Part shown: piece by piece, positions 8,912-17,255 of the stretch | Position numbering within the stretch: position 1 is the stretch's first letter | How the letters are laid out: every line of letters begins with the position of its first letter | Source of the DNA: Kitasatospora sp. CB01950 | GTDB lineage: Bacteria > Actinomycetota > Actinomycetes > Streptomycetales > Streptomycetaceae | Direction of reading: 5' to 3' | NCBI RefSeq assembly: GCF_001905465.1 | Contig: NZ_LISX01000011.1 | Coordinates: 62,001-126,000 of the forward strand | DNA length: 64,000 nucleotides | Translations under genes and position numbers: made by a program | Notes under the pieces: generated by a model | Seen by the model: the letters and a program-made list of their open reading frames with translations, nothing else | What the model was told of the DNA's origin: nothing | The model's database searches: none

Positions 8912-9667
8912 TCAGCCGAGGCGGGGCCAGTCGAGGAGGAGCGGCAGGAGCGCCGGGTCGGCGCCGGTGGTGCGGACGGCCGTGGGCGGACGTCGCCGGT
9001 GCAGGGTGAGGAGCAACTCGCTGGCGGGGCCGGCGAGTTCGAGCGCGACCGGGTCCTCGTCCGGGGCGAGGGCCTTGGCGCCGTCGGCGGTGAGTTCGAC
9101 GAGCCAGGTCGGGCCCTCGTCGGTGCGCAGGCGGACGCGGGCCGGTCCGTGCGTCCAGTGGTCGGCGGTGCCCCAGGAGAGGACGAGGAACTCGTCGATG
9201 CCGTCGAGGGCGACCTCCTCAACGACCGACTGCGGTGCGCCGACCGCGAGTTGGGCGTCATGGGCGTGGACGGCGACCTCCTGCACCTGATGCCGGGCGG
9301 CTGCCCCGGTGGTCTGCGGGGCGTCGGTGCCCGGCCACCACGTCCAGCACGGGCCGTCCGGGCCGGCTGCGCGAAGTGCCTTGAGCAGATCGGCAGTTGT
9401 CTCCGCCGAGCGGGCGAGTTCCTGCTCGGCGGAGAGACCGGTCTCCAACTCGGGCCGGCTCGGGACGAAGCCGGCCCCGGCGGTGACGGCGGACGTCCAG
9501 AACCGCTGCACGACGGTGACGTGTTCGAGCAGGTCGGGCAGCCGCCAGCCCGGGCAACTGGGGACGACGGCCCGCGGGTCGGGCGCGGCGGCGACGGTGC
9601 GGCGAAGGGCCGCGGAGTGCTCGTCGATCTGGGCCAACAGGGCCGGGAAGGCGAGTGTGAGAGCCAT
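8912..9667 (-). CDS. Mycothiol-dependent maleylpyruvate isomerase family protein
   Basis: 251 residues of the MDMPI family. The N-terminal DinB-like four-helix bundle carries a PGWRLPDLLEHV segment and VAVHAHDAQLA, which supply metal-binding histidines; the C-terminal MDMPI_C domain ends LLTLHRR. Family members use mycothiol, the actinobacterial thiol, for isomerisation or thiol-transfer reactions, often in detoxification; the exact substrate is unknown. Starts at ATG 9667 beside an AT-rich promoter region shared with the divergent methyltransferase. A fragment of a related gene lies at 19.2 kb. Confidence 0.8.
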   Translation of the reverse strand: MALTLAFPALLAQIDEHSAALRRTVAAAPDPRAVVPSCPGWRLPDLLEHVTVVQRFWTSAVTAGAGFVPSRPELETGLSAEQELARSAETTADLLKALRAAGPDGPCWTWWPGTDAPQTTGAAARHQVQEVAVHAHDAQLAVGAPQSVVEEVALDGIDEFLVLSWGTADHWTHGPARVRLRTDEGPTWLVELTADGAKALAPDEDPVALELAGPASELLLTLHRRRPPTAVRTTGADPALLPLLLDWPRLG

Positions 9668-9699
9668 TCCCCCTGCCTATCACGGGCCCTCGCCGCAGC

Positions 9700-9793
9700 G
9701 CGCGGGAATTGTTGCGGAAAACGTACCGATAAACACTGTGGAAAGATTTATTAATGTGATATGATGTGGTGTCAGCATATTAGTTTTCTGGGC
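9700..9793. promoter_or_regulatory. AT-rich divergent promoter region
   Basis: A short stretch that is strikingly AT-rich for this genome, containing AGATTTATTAATGTGATATG. TGTGATATGAT has an extended -10 look (TGnTATNAT-like) directed at the methyltransferase. It separates the divergent mycothiol-dependent enzyme and methyltransferase genes and probably drives one or both. Confidence 0.45.
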
Positions 9794-10660
9794 ATGGACC
9801 ATCACGCTCCCAGTCGAACCGCCCTGATGTCGGCCGCCGCCCGCGCCGCCCACCTGCTCGTCGATCAGCAACCGCCGATCTTCGCCGACACCCTCGCCTC
9901 CGCCCTGCTCGGCGAGCGCGCGGACGAACTGCTCGGCTACCACCGCGCGTTCGGCGCCCACCCGATCCTGGCCGGTGCCCGGACCACCGCTGTCACCCGC
10001 AGTCGCTGCACCGAGGACCGCCTCGCCGAGGCCGTCGCCCGGCGCGGCATCGACCAGTACGTGGTCCTCGGCGCCGGCCTGGACACCTTCGCCTACCGCA
10101 GCGAACTCGCCCACCCCGTCCGGGTGTTCGAGGTCGACCACCCGGCCATGCAGGAGTGGAAGCGGGCCCGGCTGACCGCCGCCGGAATCGCCGTCCCGAC
10201 CACCGTCTCCTTCGTCCCGCTCGACCTGGAACAGGGCGACCTGACCGATGCCCTGACGGCTGCCGGATTCGACACCGAACGGCCGGCGGTGGTGAGTTGG
10301 CTGGGCGTGACGATGTACCTCGGCACCGAGGCGATCGGCCGGGTGCTGTCAGCCGTCGGCGCGCTCGCGCCCGGCACCGAACTTCTCGCCGAACACCTGC
10401 TACCCGCCGAACACCGCGACCCCGCCGGGCAGTTGTACGCCGAACAGGTGCACGCAGCGGCCGCCGAGAACGGCGAACCGTGGCGGACCTTCCTCACCGT
10501 CGAGGAGATGGACACCCTGCTGACCGGCCACGGCCTGCGCCCGCTCGGCTACCTGCGCCAGCGCGACACCCTGGTCCCCCAGCCGTGGGAGGAGCGGACC
10601 GATGCGCTGCGCCCGTTCGAACTCTCCGTGCTGGCCCACGCGGTGGTGCCGGAGCGGTAG
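9794..10660 (+). CDS. SAM-dependent methyltransferase, LCMT/TIGR00027 type
   Basis: 288 residues of the leucine carboxyl methyltransferase-like family (polyketide O-methyltransferases and Mycobacterium S-adenosylmethionine methyltransferases). Motif I is VVLGAGLDTFAYR, followed by the acidic motif EVDHPAMQEWKR that binds the SAM ribose, then WLGVTMYL and TELLAEHLLP. ATG 9794 (MDHHAPSRTA) is preferred over 9761 because the earlier codons lie in the AT-rich promoter stretch. The substrate, probably a hydroxyl or carboxylate on a small metabolite, cannot be inferred. A long hairpin follows the stop. Confidence 0.83.
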   Translation: MDHHAPSRTALMSAAARAAHLLVDQQPPIFADTLASALLGERADELLGYHRAFGAHPILAGARTTAVTRSRCTEDRLAEAVARRGIDQYVVLGAGLDTFAYRSELAHPVRVFEVDHPAMQEWKRARLTAAGIAVPTTVSFVPLDLEQGDLTDALTAAGFDTERPAVVSWLGVTMYLGTEAIGRVLSAVGALAPGTELLAEHLLPAEHRDPAGQLYAEQVHAAAAENGEPWRTFLTVEEMDTLLTGHGLRPLGYLRQRDTLVPQPWEERTDALRPFELSVLAHAVVPER

Positions 10661-10681
10661 GCCGGGGCGCTGCTGCGGGAG

Positions 10682-10727
10682 CGTCATACCGGGGTAGCCC
10701 CGGGCGAGTTGGCTCCCCGGTATGACG
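10682..10727 (+). terminator. 17-bp stem hairpin after the methyltransferase
   Basis: CGTCATACCGGGG (10682-10694) pairs perfectly with CCCCGGTATGACG (10715-10727). After one bulged T, AGCC/GGCT extends the stem, leaving an 11-nt loop. There is no U tract, which is common for streptomycete terminators; an operator role for the downstream lipase is the alternative. Confidence 0.6.
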
Positions 10728-10803
10728 GTTTCGCACCCGCCCCGCCCGTACCGTCCCTCCCGTGCCGAAGAACGTAGCGAAGACACCAGTAGGGGGACGG
10801 ACG

Positions 10804-12087
10804 ATGGGCAGGCGGGGACGGGCGATGGCGGCGGCGGTGCTGGCCGCGACGGTGGCGCTGGGCGTGGCCGGGGCGCCGGGCGCGATGGCGCAGACGGTGG
10901 GGCGGCAGGCCCCGGCCGGGCAGTTGGCGACGGCGACGCTGCCGGCGCCCACCGGCCCGTACGCGGTCGGCACGACCAGCGTGCACCTGGTCGACCAGGG
11001 ACGGGAGGACCCGTGGAAGGCCGGACGGCCCCGCGAGCTGATGATCAGCCTCTGGTACCCGACCGCCCGCCCGGCGTCCGGCACCGACCGAGTGCCGTAC
11101 ATGACCCCCGACGCGGGCGCGCACTTCGGCAGCGCCGGGAGCGTCGGATGGATGAACGAGCGCTTCGAGCCCGACCGCACCGACTGGTCGGGGGTGCGCA
11201 CCCACGCCCGCGTCGACGCGCCGGCGCTGCCCGGCCGGGTCCGGCCGGTGGTGCTGTACTCGGCGGGCCTGGGCGACCCGCGCACCTGGGGGACCGGCCT
11301 GGTGGAGGACCTCGCCTCGCGCGGCTATGTGGTGGTGACCGTCGACCACACCTGGGAGGCGTCCGAAGTCTCCCTGCCCGGAGGCGAGTTGGCCACATCG
11401 GTGTTCCCCGAGCTGGCCCAGGACCCGGCCCTCGACATGGGCGCGCTGCTGCGGAAGATGATCGGCACCCGGGTCGACGACACCAGGTTCGTCCTCGACG
11501 AGCTGGCCCGGCTGAAGGACTCCCGCACCCTGCCGCCCGGCGTCGGCGCGGCCCTCGACCTCGGCCGGATCGGCATGGTCGGCCACTCCGGCGGCGGCTC
11601 CACCGCCCTCCAGGCCATGCACGACGACCCGCGGATCTCTGCGGCCGTCAACATGGACGGGCAGCTGCACTTCCCCGGCTCGGACGGCCGCACCGGCGTC
11701 TACCTGACGGATGTTGCCGAGAAGGGCCTGGACCGCCCGTTCCTGCTGCTCGGCACCCGCAACGGCGACTCCGGCCCGCACCAGCAGCAGCCCGGCTGGG
11801 AGGCGCTGTGGCAGCACAGCACCGGCTGGCACGCCGACTTCACCCTCGACGGCTCCCGCCACGCCTCGTACACCGACGCCGAGTCGCTGCTGCCGCAACT
11901 CGCCCGCCAGGGCGCGATCTCCGCCGAGGCGCTGCACGAGGGCGTCGGCGACATCCGGCCCGACCGGGCGGTCCTCGCCACCCGGACGTACGTCGCGAGC
12001 TTCTTCGACCGCTGGCTGCGCGGCCACGACGACCACCTGCTCGACGGGCCCTCGGGGAACTTCCCGGAGATGGTCTACGAACCGTGA
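10804..12087 (+). CDS. Secreted PAF-acetylhydrolase/lipase-like alpha/beta hydrolase
   Basis: 427 residues from ATG 10804. A signal peptide (MGRRGRAMAAAVLAATVALG, cleavage near AMA-QT) exports it. The core matches platelet-activating-factor acetylhydrolase-like and chlorophyllase-like esterases: RELMISLWYPT, VLYSAGLG oxyanion region, YVVVTVDHT, and nucleophile elbow GHSGGG with Ser262. Triad Asp/His are probably in VNMDGQLH and GSRHASYTD. It likely cleaves ester bonds of lipids outside the cell. An upstream ATG at 10762 would add 14 residues before the signal peptide and is less likely. Followed by a hairpin shared with the convergent kinase gene. Confidence 0.83.
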   Translation: MGRRGRAMAAAVLAATVALGVAGAPGAMAQTVGRQAPAGQLATATLPAPTGPYAVGTTSVHLVDQGREDPWKAGRPRELMISLWYPTARPASGTDRVPYMTPDAGAHFGSAGSVGWMNERFEPDRTDWSGVRTHARVDAPALPGRVRPVVLYSAGLGDPRTWGTGLVEDLASRGYVVVTVDHTWEASEVSLPGGELATSVFPELAQDPALDMGALLRKMIGTRVDDTRFVLDELARLKDSRTLPPGVGAALDLGRIGMVGHSGGGSTALQAMHDDPRISAAVNMDGQLHFPGSDGRTGVYLTDVAEKGLDRPFLLLGTRNGDSGPHQQQPGWEALWQHSTGWHADFTLDGSRHASYTDAESLLPQLARQGAISAEALHEGVGDIRPDRAVLATRTYVASFFDRWLRGHDDHLLDGPSGNFPEMVYEP

Positions 12088-12114
12088 CCGGCCCGGGGCT
12101 CAGAGCCCGGCCGG
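12088..12114. terminator. Bidirectional hairpin between convergent genes
   Basis: CCGGCC and GGCCGG flank GGGCTC and GAGCCC, giving a compact GC-rich hairpin with one bulged C. It lies between the convergent lipase and APH-like genes and includes the stop codon of the latter. Confidence 0.5.
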
Positions 12115-13056
12115 GTCGTCCAGGACGGCGCGCAGACGGGCGACGCACTCGGCGACGAAGGCCGGATCGCTCTCCCAGTAGTACGGCACCCCGCTGATCG
12201 CCACGGCCACCGCCCATCCGCAAGCCCGTTGCCACGTCTGCTCGTCGACGCCGAGGGCGGCGCGGTAGGCGTGGCGGGCGGCGGCCGGCACGTCCCACAG
12301 CGGGGCGTGCTCGGCGTCCGGGAAGCCGATCGACAGGCAGCCGAAGTCGATGAGCGCGTGCAGCCGGCCGTCCCGGACCAGCAGGTTGGACGGCTTCAGG
12401 TCGCCGTGCAGCCACACCGGGGGTGCGGACGGGGCGGGCAGGGCCAGCGCGGCGCGCCAGACGGCTTCGAGGCGGTCCAGGTCCAGGTCGCGGTCCAGGT
12501 CAAGGCCCTGGCCGGAGTCCTGGCCGGAGTCCTGGCCGAGGCCGGGGAGGGCGCGGGCCTGCGCGAAGGACGCGCCGATCGAGTCGGCGCAGGCCGCCAA
12601 CTCCTCGCCCCGGTACCACTGGAGGCCGTGCCGCTCGTCCTCGGGCGGCAGCGGGACGGCGTGCAGGGCCCGGACCGCCGCCGCCAGCTCCGTCCCGAAC
12701 GCGGCCCAGTCGGCCACCGACTCCGGGCCGGCCTCGGCGCCCTCGATCCACCGGTACACCGACCACGGCAGCGGGAACCCGCCACCGGGCCTGCCCCGGT
12801 GCACCGGCTCGGGCACCACGCATGTCAACTCCGGTGCCAGGCGCGGCAACCAGACCTGCTCCTTGCGCACCGCGTCGGCCGTCCCCGGCGTGCGCGGCAG
12901 CCGCACCAGCAGCCCGTCACCGAGCCGGAACATCCGGTTGTCGGTGCCGGACCCGGCCGCCCGGACGGGCAACTCGGCCCACTCCGGCCGCTGTTGCGCC
13001 AGCAGACGGCGGACCAGCAGTTCGTCGGTCGGGATCTCGTCCTCGTGCAGTGTCAT
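12100..13056 (-). CDS. Aminoglycoside phosphotransferase-like kinase
   Basis: 318-residue APH/choline-kinase-fold protein. The nucleotide loop is in RAAGSGTDNRMFRLGDGLLVRLPR with the Lys in RKEQVWL. The catalytic loop is WLHGDLKPSNLLV (HGDxxxxN intact) and the metal-binding DFG motif is ALIDFGCLSIG. Such proteins phosphorylate aminoglycosides, macrolides or endogenous small molecules; resistance cannot be assumed. Between residues ~170 and 195 there is a low-complexity insert (GQDSGQDSGQ, then LDLDRDLDLDR) encoded by short DNA repeats, which should be a surface loop. Single gene, convergent to the lipase. Confidence 0.82.
   Translation of the reverse strand: MTLHEDEIPTDELLVRRLLAQQRPEWAELPVRAAGSGTDNRMFRLGDGLLVRLPRTPGTADAVRKEQVWLPRLAPELTCVVPEPVHRGRPGGGFPLPWSVYRWIEGAEAGPESVADWAAFGTELAAAVRALHAVPLPPEDERHGLQWYRGEELAACADSIGASFAQARALPGLGQDSGQDSGQGLDLDRDLDLDRLEAVWRAALALPAPSAPPVWLHGDLKPSNLLVRDGRLHALIDFGCLSIGFPDAEHAPLWDVPAAARHAYRAALGVDEQTWQRACGWAVAVAISGVPYYWESDPAFVAECVARLRAVLDDPAGL
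12473..12540 (-). repeat. Short in-frame repeats in the kinase gene
   Basis: Two DNA repeat blocks, built on GGTCCA/GGTC and on a 12-bp CTGGCCGGAGTC unit, encode the LDLDR and SGQD repeats of the kinase. Both keep frame, so repeat-number changes would alter loop length without killing the gene. Confidence 0.7.
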
Positions 13057-13140
13057 GCCTCCGAGGATTCAACACGCACCCGTTCCGAAGCGAACGAAAT
13101 ACCCCCGGGGCCGGGGGAGGCGCCCGCCGCACGCGGCCGG

Positions 13141-13560
13141 TCAGGCCGCCGCGAGCGGGAGCAGGCCGCGCTCGGCGAAGACCTCCTTGGCGGCGAGGGT
13201 GGCGTTCAGGGCGCGCGGGAAGCCGCAGTACACGGCGGAGTGCAGCAGGGCCTCGACGATCTGCTGGGGGGTCAGGCCGACGTTCAGCGCCGCGTTCACG
13301 TGCACCCGCAGCTGCGGCTCGCAGCCGCCCAGCGCGGTGAGCATGCCGAGGGTGACCAACTGGCGATCACGCGGGGCGAGTTCGGGGCGGGCGTAGATCT
13401 CGCCGAAGCCCCAGGCGGCGACCTGGTGGGCGAGCTCCGGCGAGACGTCGGACAGCGCGGCGAGCACGTTCCGGCCGGCCTCGCCGTCGATCCGGCCGAG
13501 GACGTCGAGGCCGTGGTCGAGGCGCTGCTGCCGGGTGGTGGCGGCGTCAGTACTGGTCAT
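13141..13560 (-). CDS. Carboxymuconolactone decarboxylase family protein
   Basis: 139 residues, all-alpha CMD/AhpD-like fold: FGEIYARPELAPRDRQLVTLGML, then GGCEPQLRVHVNAALNVGLT and IVEALLHSAVYCGFPRALNA. This arrangement matches gamma-carboxymuconolactone decarboxylase itself rather than the CxxC peroxidase AhpD, since the CxxC pair is absent. Likely a small homo-oligomeric lactone decarboxylase or related detoxification enzyme. It lies downstream of, and on the same strand as, the TetR gene (gap about 90 bp), so the two may form an operon. Confidence 0.85.
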   Translation of the reverse strand: MTSTDAATTRQQRLDHGLDVLGRIDGEAGRNVLAALSDVSPELAHQVAAWGFGEIYARPELAPRDRQLVTLGMLTALGGCEPQLRVHVNAALNVGLTPQQIVEALLHSAVYCGFPRALNATLAAKEVFAERGLLPLAAA

Positions 13561-13649
13561 GGGGTGGTCTCCGTTCGTGGGTGCACGGTGAATGGTGGAG
13601 ACCGTAGGAGTTGGAGTGCGCTCGAACGCAAACGCGAGTCAGGCCTCGT

Positions 13650-14210
13650 TCAGGGCCGGAGGAGTGCGCAGAAGCGGTCCAGGGCGAGGTCGGTGCGGTG
13701 GCGGTCCCCGGTGGTGGTGAGGTCGAACAGCAGGCCCCGGACGACGGCCATCACCAGGGTGGGCGTGACGGTGTCGCCCGGGCCCGCGGTGATGCCGCGG
13801 AGCGTGGTGCCGAGGGTGTCGAACCAGCCCGTGATCGCCTCGGCCCGGTCCGGGTAGTTCTCCGGGTGGGCGAGACCGTCGGCGTGCACCTCGAAGAACA
13901 GCCGGACGAACGGGGCGCGCTCCGGGGCGCTCATCCAGGTCCAGATGGCGCGCAGGTGCTCCTCGGCGGAGACGGCCGTCGGGGGGAGCTGTTCGGTCAG
14001 CCGGTGCGCGCCCCGGCGGCGGGCCTCGGCGAGCACGGCGGCCACCAACTCCTGCTTGCTGCCGAAGTCGTAGAGCAGCATCCGCGGGCTGGTGTCGAGC
14101 GCAGCGGCCAGCGGGCGCAGGCTCAACCCGGCCAGGCCGTGCGCCAGCACGTAGTCGGTCGCCCGCGCCAGGGTGGCCTCCCGGCGGTCCGGGTCCGGCG
14201 GTCGGCCCAC
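13650..14210 (-). CDS. TetR family regulator
   Basis: 186 residues starting at GTG 14210, with GGA eight bases upstream. The HTH spans about residues 10-55: REATLARATDYVLAHGLAGL, LRPLAAALDTSPRMLLYDFGSKQEL. The C-terminal ligand domain (FVRLFFEVHADGLAHPENYP) resembles TetR_C families in streptomycetes. It is divergent from the patatin gene with an 81-bp intergenic region containing a dyad, and co-directional with the CMD gene, so it probably represses one or both and itself. The open frame extends far upstream of the GTG, but that part is the antisense of the patatin gene. Confidence 0.87.
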   Translation of the reverse strand: MGRPPDPDRREATLARATDYVLAHGLAGLSLRPLAAALDTSPRMLLYDFGSKQELVAAVLAEARRRGAHRLTEQLPPTAVSAEEHLRAIWTWMSAPERAPFVRLFFEVHADGLAHPENYPDRAEAITGWFDTLGTTLRGITAGPGDTVTPTLVMAVVRGLLFDLTTTGDRHRTDLALDRFCALLRP

Positions 14211-14236
14211 GGTGAACGTCCTTTCTTCGCTGCGGA

Positions 14237-14274
14237 GTTGAACGTGCGTCGGTATATGGTACGACTGTTTCAAC
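14237..14274. promoter_or_regulatory. Candidate TetR operator/promoter between tetR and patatin genes
   Basis: GTTGAAC (14237-14243) and GTTTCAAC (14267-14274) are inverted outer arms around an inner interrupted dyad TCGGTA-tatgg-TACGA. The AT-rich GGTATATGGTAC core also looks like a -10 region. Placement between divergent genes fits autoregulation by the TetR protein. Confidence 0.5.
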
Positions 14275-14291
14275 AACGAGAGGGGACAGTC

Positions 14292-15143
14292 ATGCACACC
14301 CGGGCACTCGTGCTGGGCGCCGGAGGCCTCGTCGGCACGGCCTGGACGGCCGGCCTCGCCGCCGGACTGCGCCGCAGCGGGCTCGACCCGGCCGACGCCG
14401 ACCTCTTCGTCGGCACCTCGGCCGGCGCGATCACCGCAGCCCTGCTCGCCACCGGCCGGGACCCCGACCACCTCGCCACCCCGCCCCGCCCCGCCGGCGG
14501 CACCCCGCCCCAGGTGGACGGACGCCGCCTGGGCGAGGCGTTCGCCGTCCTCCGCGACGCCGCCGCGAACCCGGACGAGGCCCGCCGCCGGGTCGGCCGG
14601 ATCGCGCTCGCCGCCGAGACCGGCCCCGAACAGGCCCACATCGACCGGATGCACGCCATGATCGGCACCGACCGCTGGCCGTCCTCGCGCGAGCTGCTGA
14701 TCCCCGTGACGGACGCCGAGACCGGCGCCCAGACGGTCTTCTCCCGCACGAGCGACGCACCGCTGGCCGCCGCCGTTGCCGCGAGCACGGCCTTCCCGGG
14801 CATCTACCCGCCGATCACCGTCAACGGCCGCCGCTACCTCGACGGTTCGCTGCACTCCGCGACCAACGCCGCACTCGCCACCGGGGCCCGCACCCTCGTC
14901 GTGGTCGACCCGCAGGCGCACCTCTTCCCCCGCGAACTGCTCCACCGCGAACTGGCGGCCGCAGCCCCGCACACCGCCCTGACCATCGAGCCGGACCAGG
15001 CTTCCCTGCACGCCTTCGGTCCGGACCTGAACGACCGAACGGCCTGGGCCCCGGCCTACGCCGAGGGCCTCCGGCAGGGCGCGGAGACGGCCGAGGAGTT
15101 CCGCCTCGCCTGGAAGACCGGAGCCGACGCGGACCGAGACTGA
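14292..15143 (+). CDS. Patatin-like phospholipase
   Basis: 283-residue cytoplasmic patatin-family acyl hydrolase. The oxyanion loop is GAGGLVGTAW (residues 9-18), the nucleophile elbow is GTSAG (41-45, Ser43), and the catalytic dyad partner is Asp184 in YLDGSLHSATN. The dyad spacing and length fit bacterial patatins of the RssA/YlbK type, which hydrolyse lipids or fatty-acyl esters. ATG 14292 follows AGGGGACAGTC. Divergent from the TetR gene, which likely controls it. Confidence 0.88.
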   Translation: MHTRALVLGAGGLVGTAWTAGLAAGLRRSGLDPADADLFVGTSAGAITAALLATGRDPDHLATPPRPAGGTPPQVDGRRLGEAFAVLRDAAANPDEARRRVGRIALAAETGPEQAHIDRMHAMIGTDRWPSSRELLIPVTDAETGAQTVFSRTSDAPLAAAVAASTAFPGIYPPITVNGRRYLDGSLHSATNAALATGARTLVVVDPQAHLFPRELLHRELAAAAPHTALTIEPDQASLHAFGPDLNDRTAWAPAYAEGLRQGAETAEEFRLAWKTGADADRD

Positions 15144-15237
15144 CCAGCCGCGGGCGGCCCGCCCGACCGGACAGTCACCGGTGGCACTGCGGAAACCGTG
15201 TCGCGGCCGGCGGCGACGGCGTGCGACGGTGACCGCC

Positions 15238-16043
15238 ATGACTTCCGATCCGATCGCCCAAGCCCGGCGCCTGGTGAACGACCGCTTCCCGGACGCGCTC
15301 GCCGCCGTTCTGGCCGGCTCGGCGGCCTCGGGGCGCGCCACGGCGTCCAGCGACCTCGACATCGCGGTCCTGATGCCGGAGGACGGCGCGACCTACCGCG
15401 AGACAGTGCGCTTCGAGGAACGCGTCGTCGAGCTCTTCGTCCACACGCAGGCCGGCCTCACGGACCTCTTCGCCGTCGACGCGGCCTCGCGCCGCGCGGT
15501 CGCCCAGAGCATGTACGCCACCGGCCGGGTGCTGTTCGACCCGCACGGGCACGGCGCCCGGGCCCGGGCCCGCGCGAAGGCCGACCTCCTCGACGGGCCA
15601 CCGGCCCTCGACCCGGAGGCGGTCGACACGAAGCGGTACGGACTGACCGACCTCCTGACCGACCTGACCGACTCGACCGACCCGACCGACCCGACCGACC
15701 TGGCGGACACGCGGGACCGGATCGAGGAACTGGCCGTCGCCGGTGCGGTCCTGAGTGCGGCGGCCGACCTGCTCTGCGACCACCGCCGCGCCTGGGTCGG
15801 CAGCGGCAAGTGGTTCGCGCGACGCCTCCGGGAAGCGGACGGGACGCTCGGCCCGGCCCTGCTCGAAGGCCACCGCCAGCTGTGCCACTCCGGCGACCCG
15901 GCCCTCCTGGCCAGGGCCGCCGAGCAGGTGCTCGACCTCGTCGGCGGCCCCCTGTCCGTGGGCTACCGGAGGACCTGGCGGGGCGTCGCCGAGTCGGCCG
16001 CCGGGCGTCGAGCGTCGGCCGGGCCAGGGCCGCGCATGGGAGT
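15238..16043 (+). CDS. Nucleotidyltransferase-domain protein lacking a stop codon in the expected place
   Basis: The N-terminus is a minimal nucleotidyltransferase (MNT) fold: LAGSAASGRATASSDLDIAVL gives the G-S-x10-D-x-D metal site, with a third acidic residue in VVELFVHTQ. The remaining alpha-helical part (HRRAWVGSGKWFARRLREAD) resembles kanamycin-nucleotidyltransferase-like C-domains. Homology seems to end near residue 265 (GPLSVGYRRTWRG), but no frame has a stop before the hairpin at 16044; the native frame stays open to 17616, antisense to the dehydrogenase. The end given here is therefore only the likely domain boundary. A low-complexity TDPTDPTDL segment lies near residue 140. Confidence 0.65.
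15644..15703 (+). repeat. GACCGACC-type short tandem repeats
   Basis: Imperfect 6/9-bp repeats of ACCGAC encode an LTDLTDSTDPTDPTDL low-complexity stretch in the nucleotidyltransferase. They preserve frame and probably form a flexible linker between the MNT domain and the helical domain. Confidence 0.75.
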
Positions 16044-16077
16044 GCCCCGCCGGACGGGGGTGCCGGTCCGGCGGGGC
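16044..16077. terminator. Perfect 12-bp stem terminator between convergent genes
   Basis: GCCCCGCCGGAC (16044-16055) pairs perfectly with GTCCGGCGGGGC (16066-16077) around a 10-nt loop. It sits between the nucleotidyltransferase and the convergent zinc dehydrogenase (stop at 16093) and should terminate both transcripts. Confidence 0.75.
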
Positions 16078-16092
16078 GGGTGGAGGAGGGCG

Positions 16093-17103
16093 TCAGGGCT
16101 TGAGGATCAGGCGGATCGGGTTGCCCTGCTTGGTGTGCAGGCGCTCGACGGCCTCGGCGGCCCGGTCGAGCGGGAGGACGTCGCTGACCGAGCGGGAGAA
16201 GTCGAGGCGGCCGCCGGCGGCGAGGGAGATCAGCTGGGGGACGGCGGTCTCGCCGGAGCCGTAGTGGCCGAGGATCTGCTGCTGGAGGTAGGAGAAGCGG
16301 ACGCTGTTGGTGACCGTCAGCGGCTGGTCGGTGAGGCCGACGAGGACCAGTCGGCCGTGCGCGCCGAGGACGGTCATCGCCTGCTCGCGGACGGCGGGCA
16401 CGCCGGCGAAGTCGAAGGCGGCGGCCAGGCCGGCCCCGCCGGTCGCGGCGCCGATCTTCGCGGCGAGCTCAGGGTCGGCCGAGTCCAGGACCAGGTCCGC
16501 GCCGAAGGCGAGTGCGCGTTCGCGGGCGGCGGGGGAGGGGTCCACGGCGACGATCGGGTTCGCGCCGATCGCCCGGAGCAGCTGGACGCCGTGCGCGCCG
16601 AGACCGCCGACACCCCACACGCCGACCGGCTCGGCGGGCCGCACCTGGCCGGTGGTGGTGATGGCGCCCCACGGGGTGGAGACCGCGTCCGGGATGATCG
16701 AGCCCTGCTCGAACGAGATCGACTCGGGGAGCGGAATCAGGGTGTCCTTGCGGGCGAGCGCGTACTCCGCCCAGCCGCCGTCGTAGTCCACGCCGCGCGT
16801 CCAGGTGATGCCGTCGCGCTGCTCGCCGGCCTGCAGGACGACCCGGTCGCCGACCTGCCACTTGCCCGCTTCCTCGCCCAACTCGGCTACGGTGCCCGCG
16901 ACTTCGTGCCCGAGGGTGACGCTCTCGCCCGGGAGGTAGAGCGGGGTGAGCGAGCCGTCGATCAGGTGGACGTCGGACAGGCAGACACCGGCCGCCTCCA
17001 CCTTGATCAGCACCTGGCCGGGGCCGGGGACGGGACGCTCCACCTCCTCGACGCTCAGCTTGCGGGTGGGCAGGTGCAGGCGGACGGCACGCATCCGGGC
17101 CAT
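16093..17103 (-). CDS. Zinc-binding alcohol dehydrogenase family protein
   Basis: 336-residue medium-chain dehydrogenase. The GroES-like domain supplies catalytic zinc ligands Cys in AGVCLSDVHLIDG and His-Glu in GHEVAGTV. The Rossmann motif is GVGGLGAHGVQL with an acidic residue in VAVDPS binding the NAD(P) ribose. The four-cysteine structural zinc lobe of classical ADHs is missing, the region reading AGEQRDGITWTRG instead. Probably an NAD(P)-dependent alcohol/aldehyde oxidoreductase. Divergent from a TetR gene with a strong operator between them, which points to TetR-controlled induction by its substrate or a toxic aldehyde. Confidence 0.87.
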   Translation of the reverse strand: MARMRAVRLHLPTRKLSVEEVERPVPGPGQVLIKVEAAGVCLSDVHLIDGSLTPLYLPGESVTLGHEVAGTVAELGEEAGKWQVGDRVVLQAGEQRDGITWTRGVDYDGGWAEYALARKDTLIPLPESISFEQGSIIPDAVSTPWGAITTTGQVRPAEPVGVWGVGGLGAHGVQLLRAIGANPIVAVDPSPAARERALAFGADLVLDSADPELAAKIGAATGGAGLAAAFDFAGVPAVREQAMTVLGAHGRLVLVGLTDQPLTVTNSVRFSYLQQQILGHYGSGETAVPQLISLAAGGRLDFSRSVSDVLPLDRAAEAVERLHTKQGNPIRLILKP

Positions 17104-17190
17104 GGTCGATCCTCTCCGGCCGACGGCGGGCTGTCGGCGGCCTTGTTGCCGCAGCGCCCTGCGCGGATATCGAGGGATATCGCAAGGCGA

Positions 17191-17232
17191 CTTGCATTGC
17201 CGAGGCTACGACGCTGTGCGCAGCAATGCAAG
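17191..17232. promoter_or_regulatory. Candidate TetR operator, CTTGCATTGC / GCAATGCAAG
   Basis: A perfect 10-bp inverted repeat (17191-17200 and 17223-17232) lies in the 152-bp divergent region between the dehydrogenase and TetR genes, with a 22-nt spacer. Upstream, GATATCG occurs twice as a direct repeat. The symmetry and position fit two operator half-sites or paired sites for the TetR product. Confidence 0.65.
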
Positions 17233-17255
17233 GAGGCCTGCGTTAGGCTTCGGGG

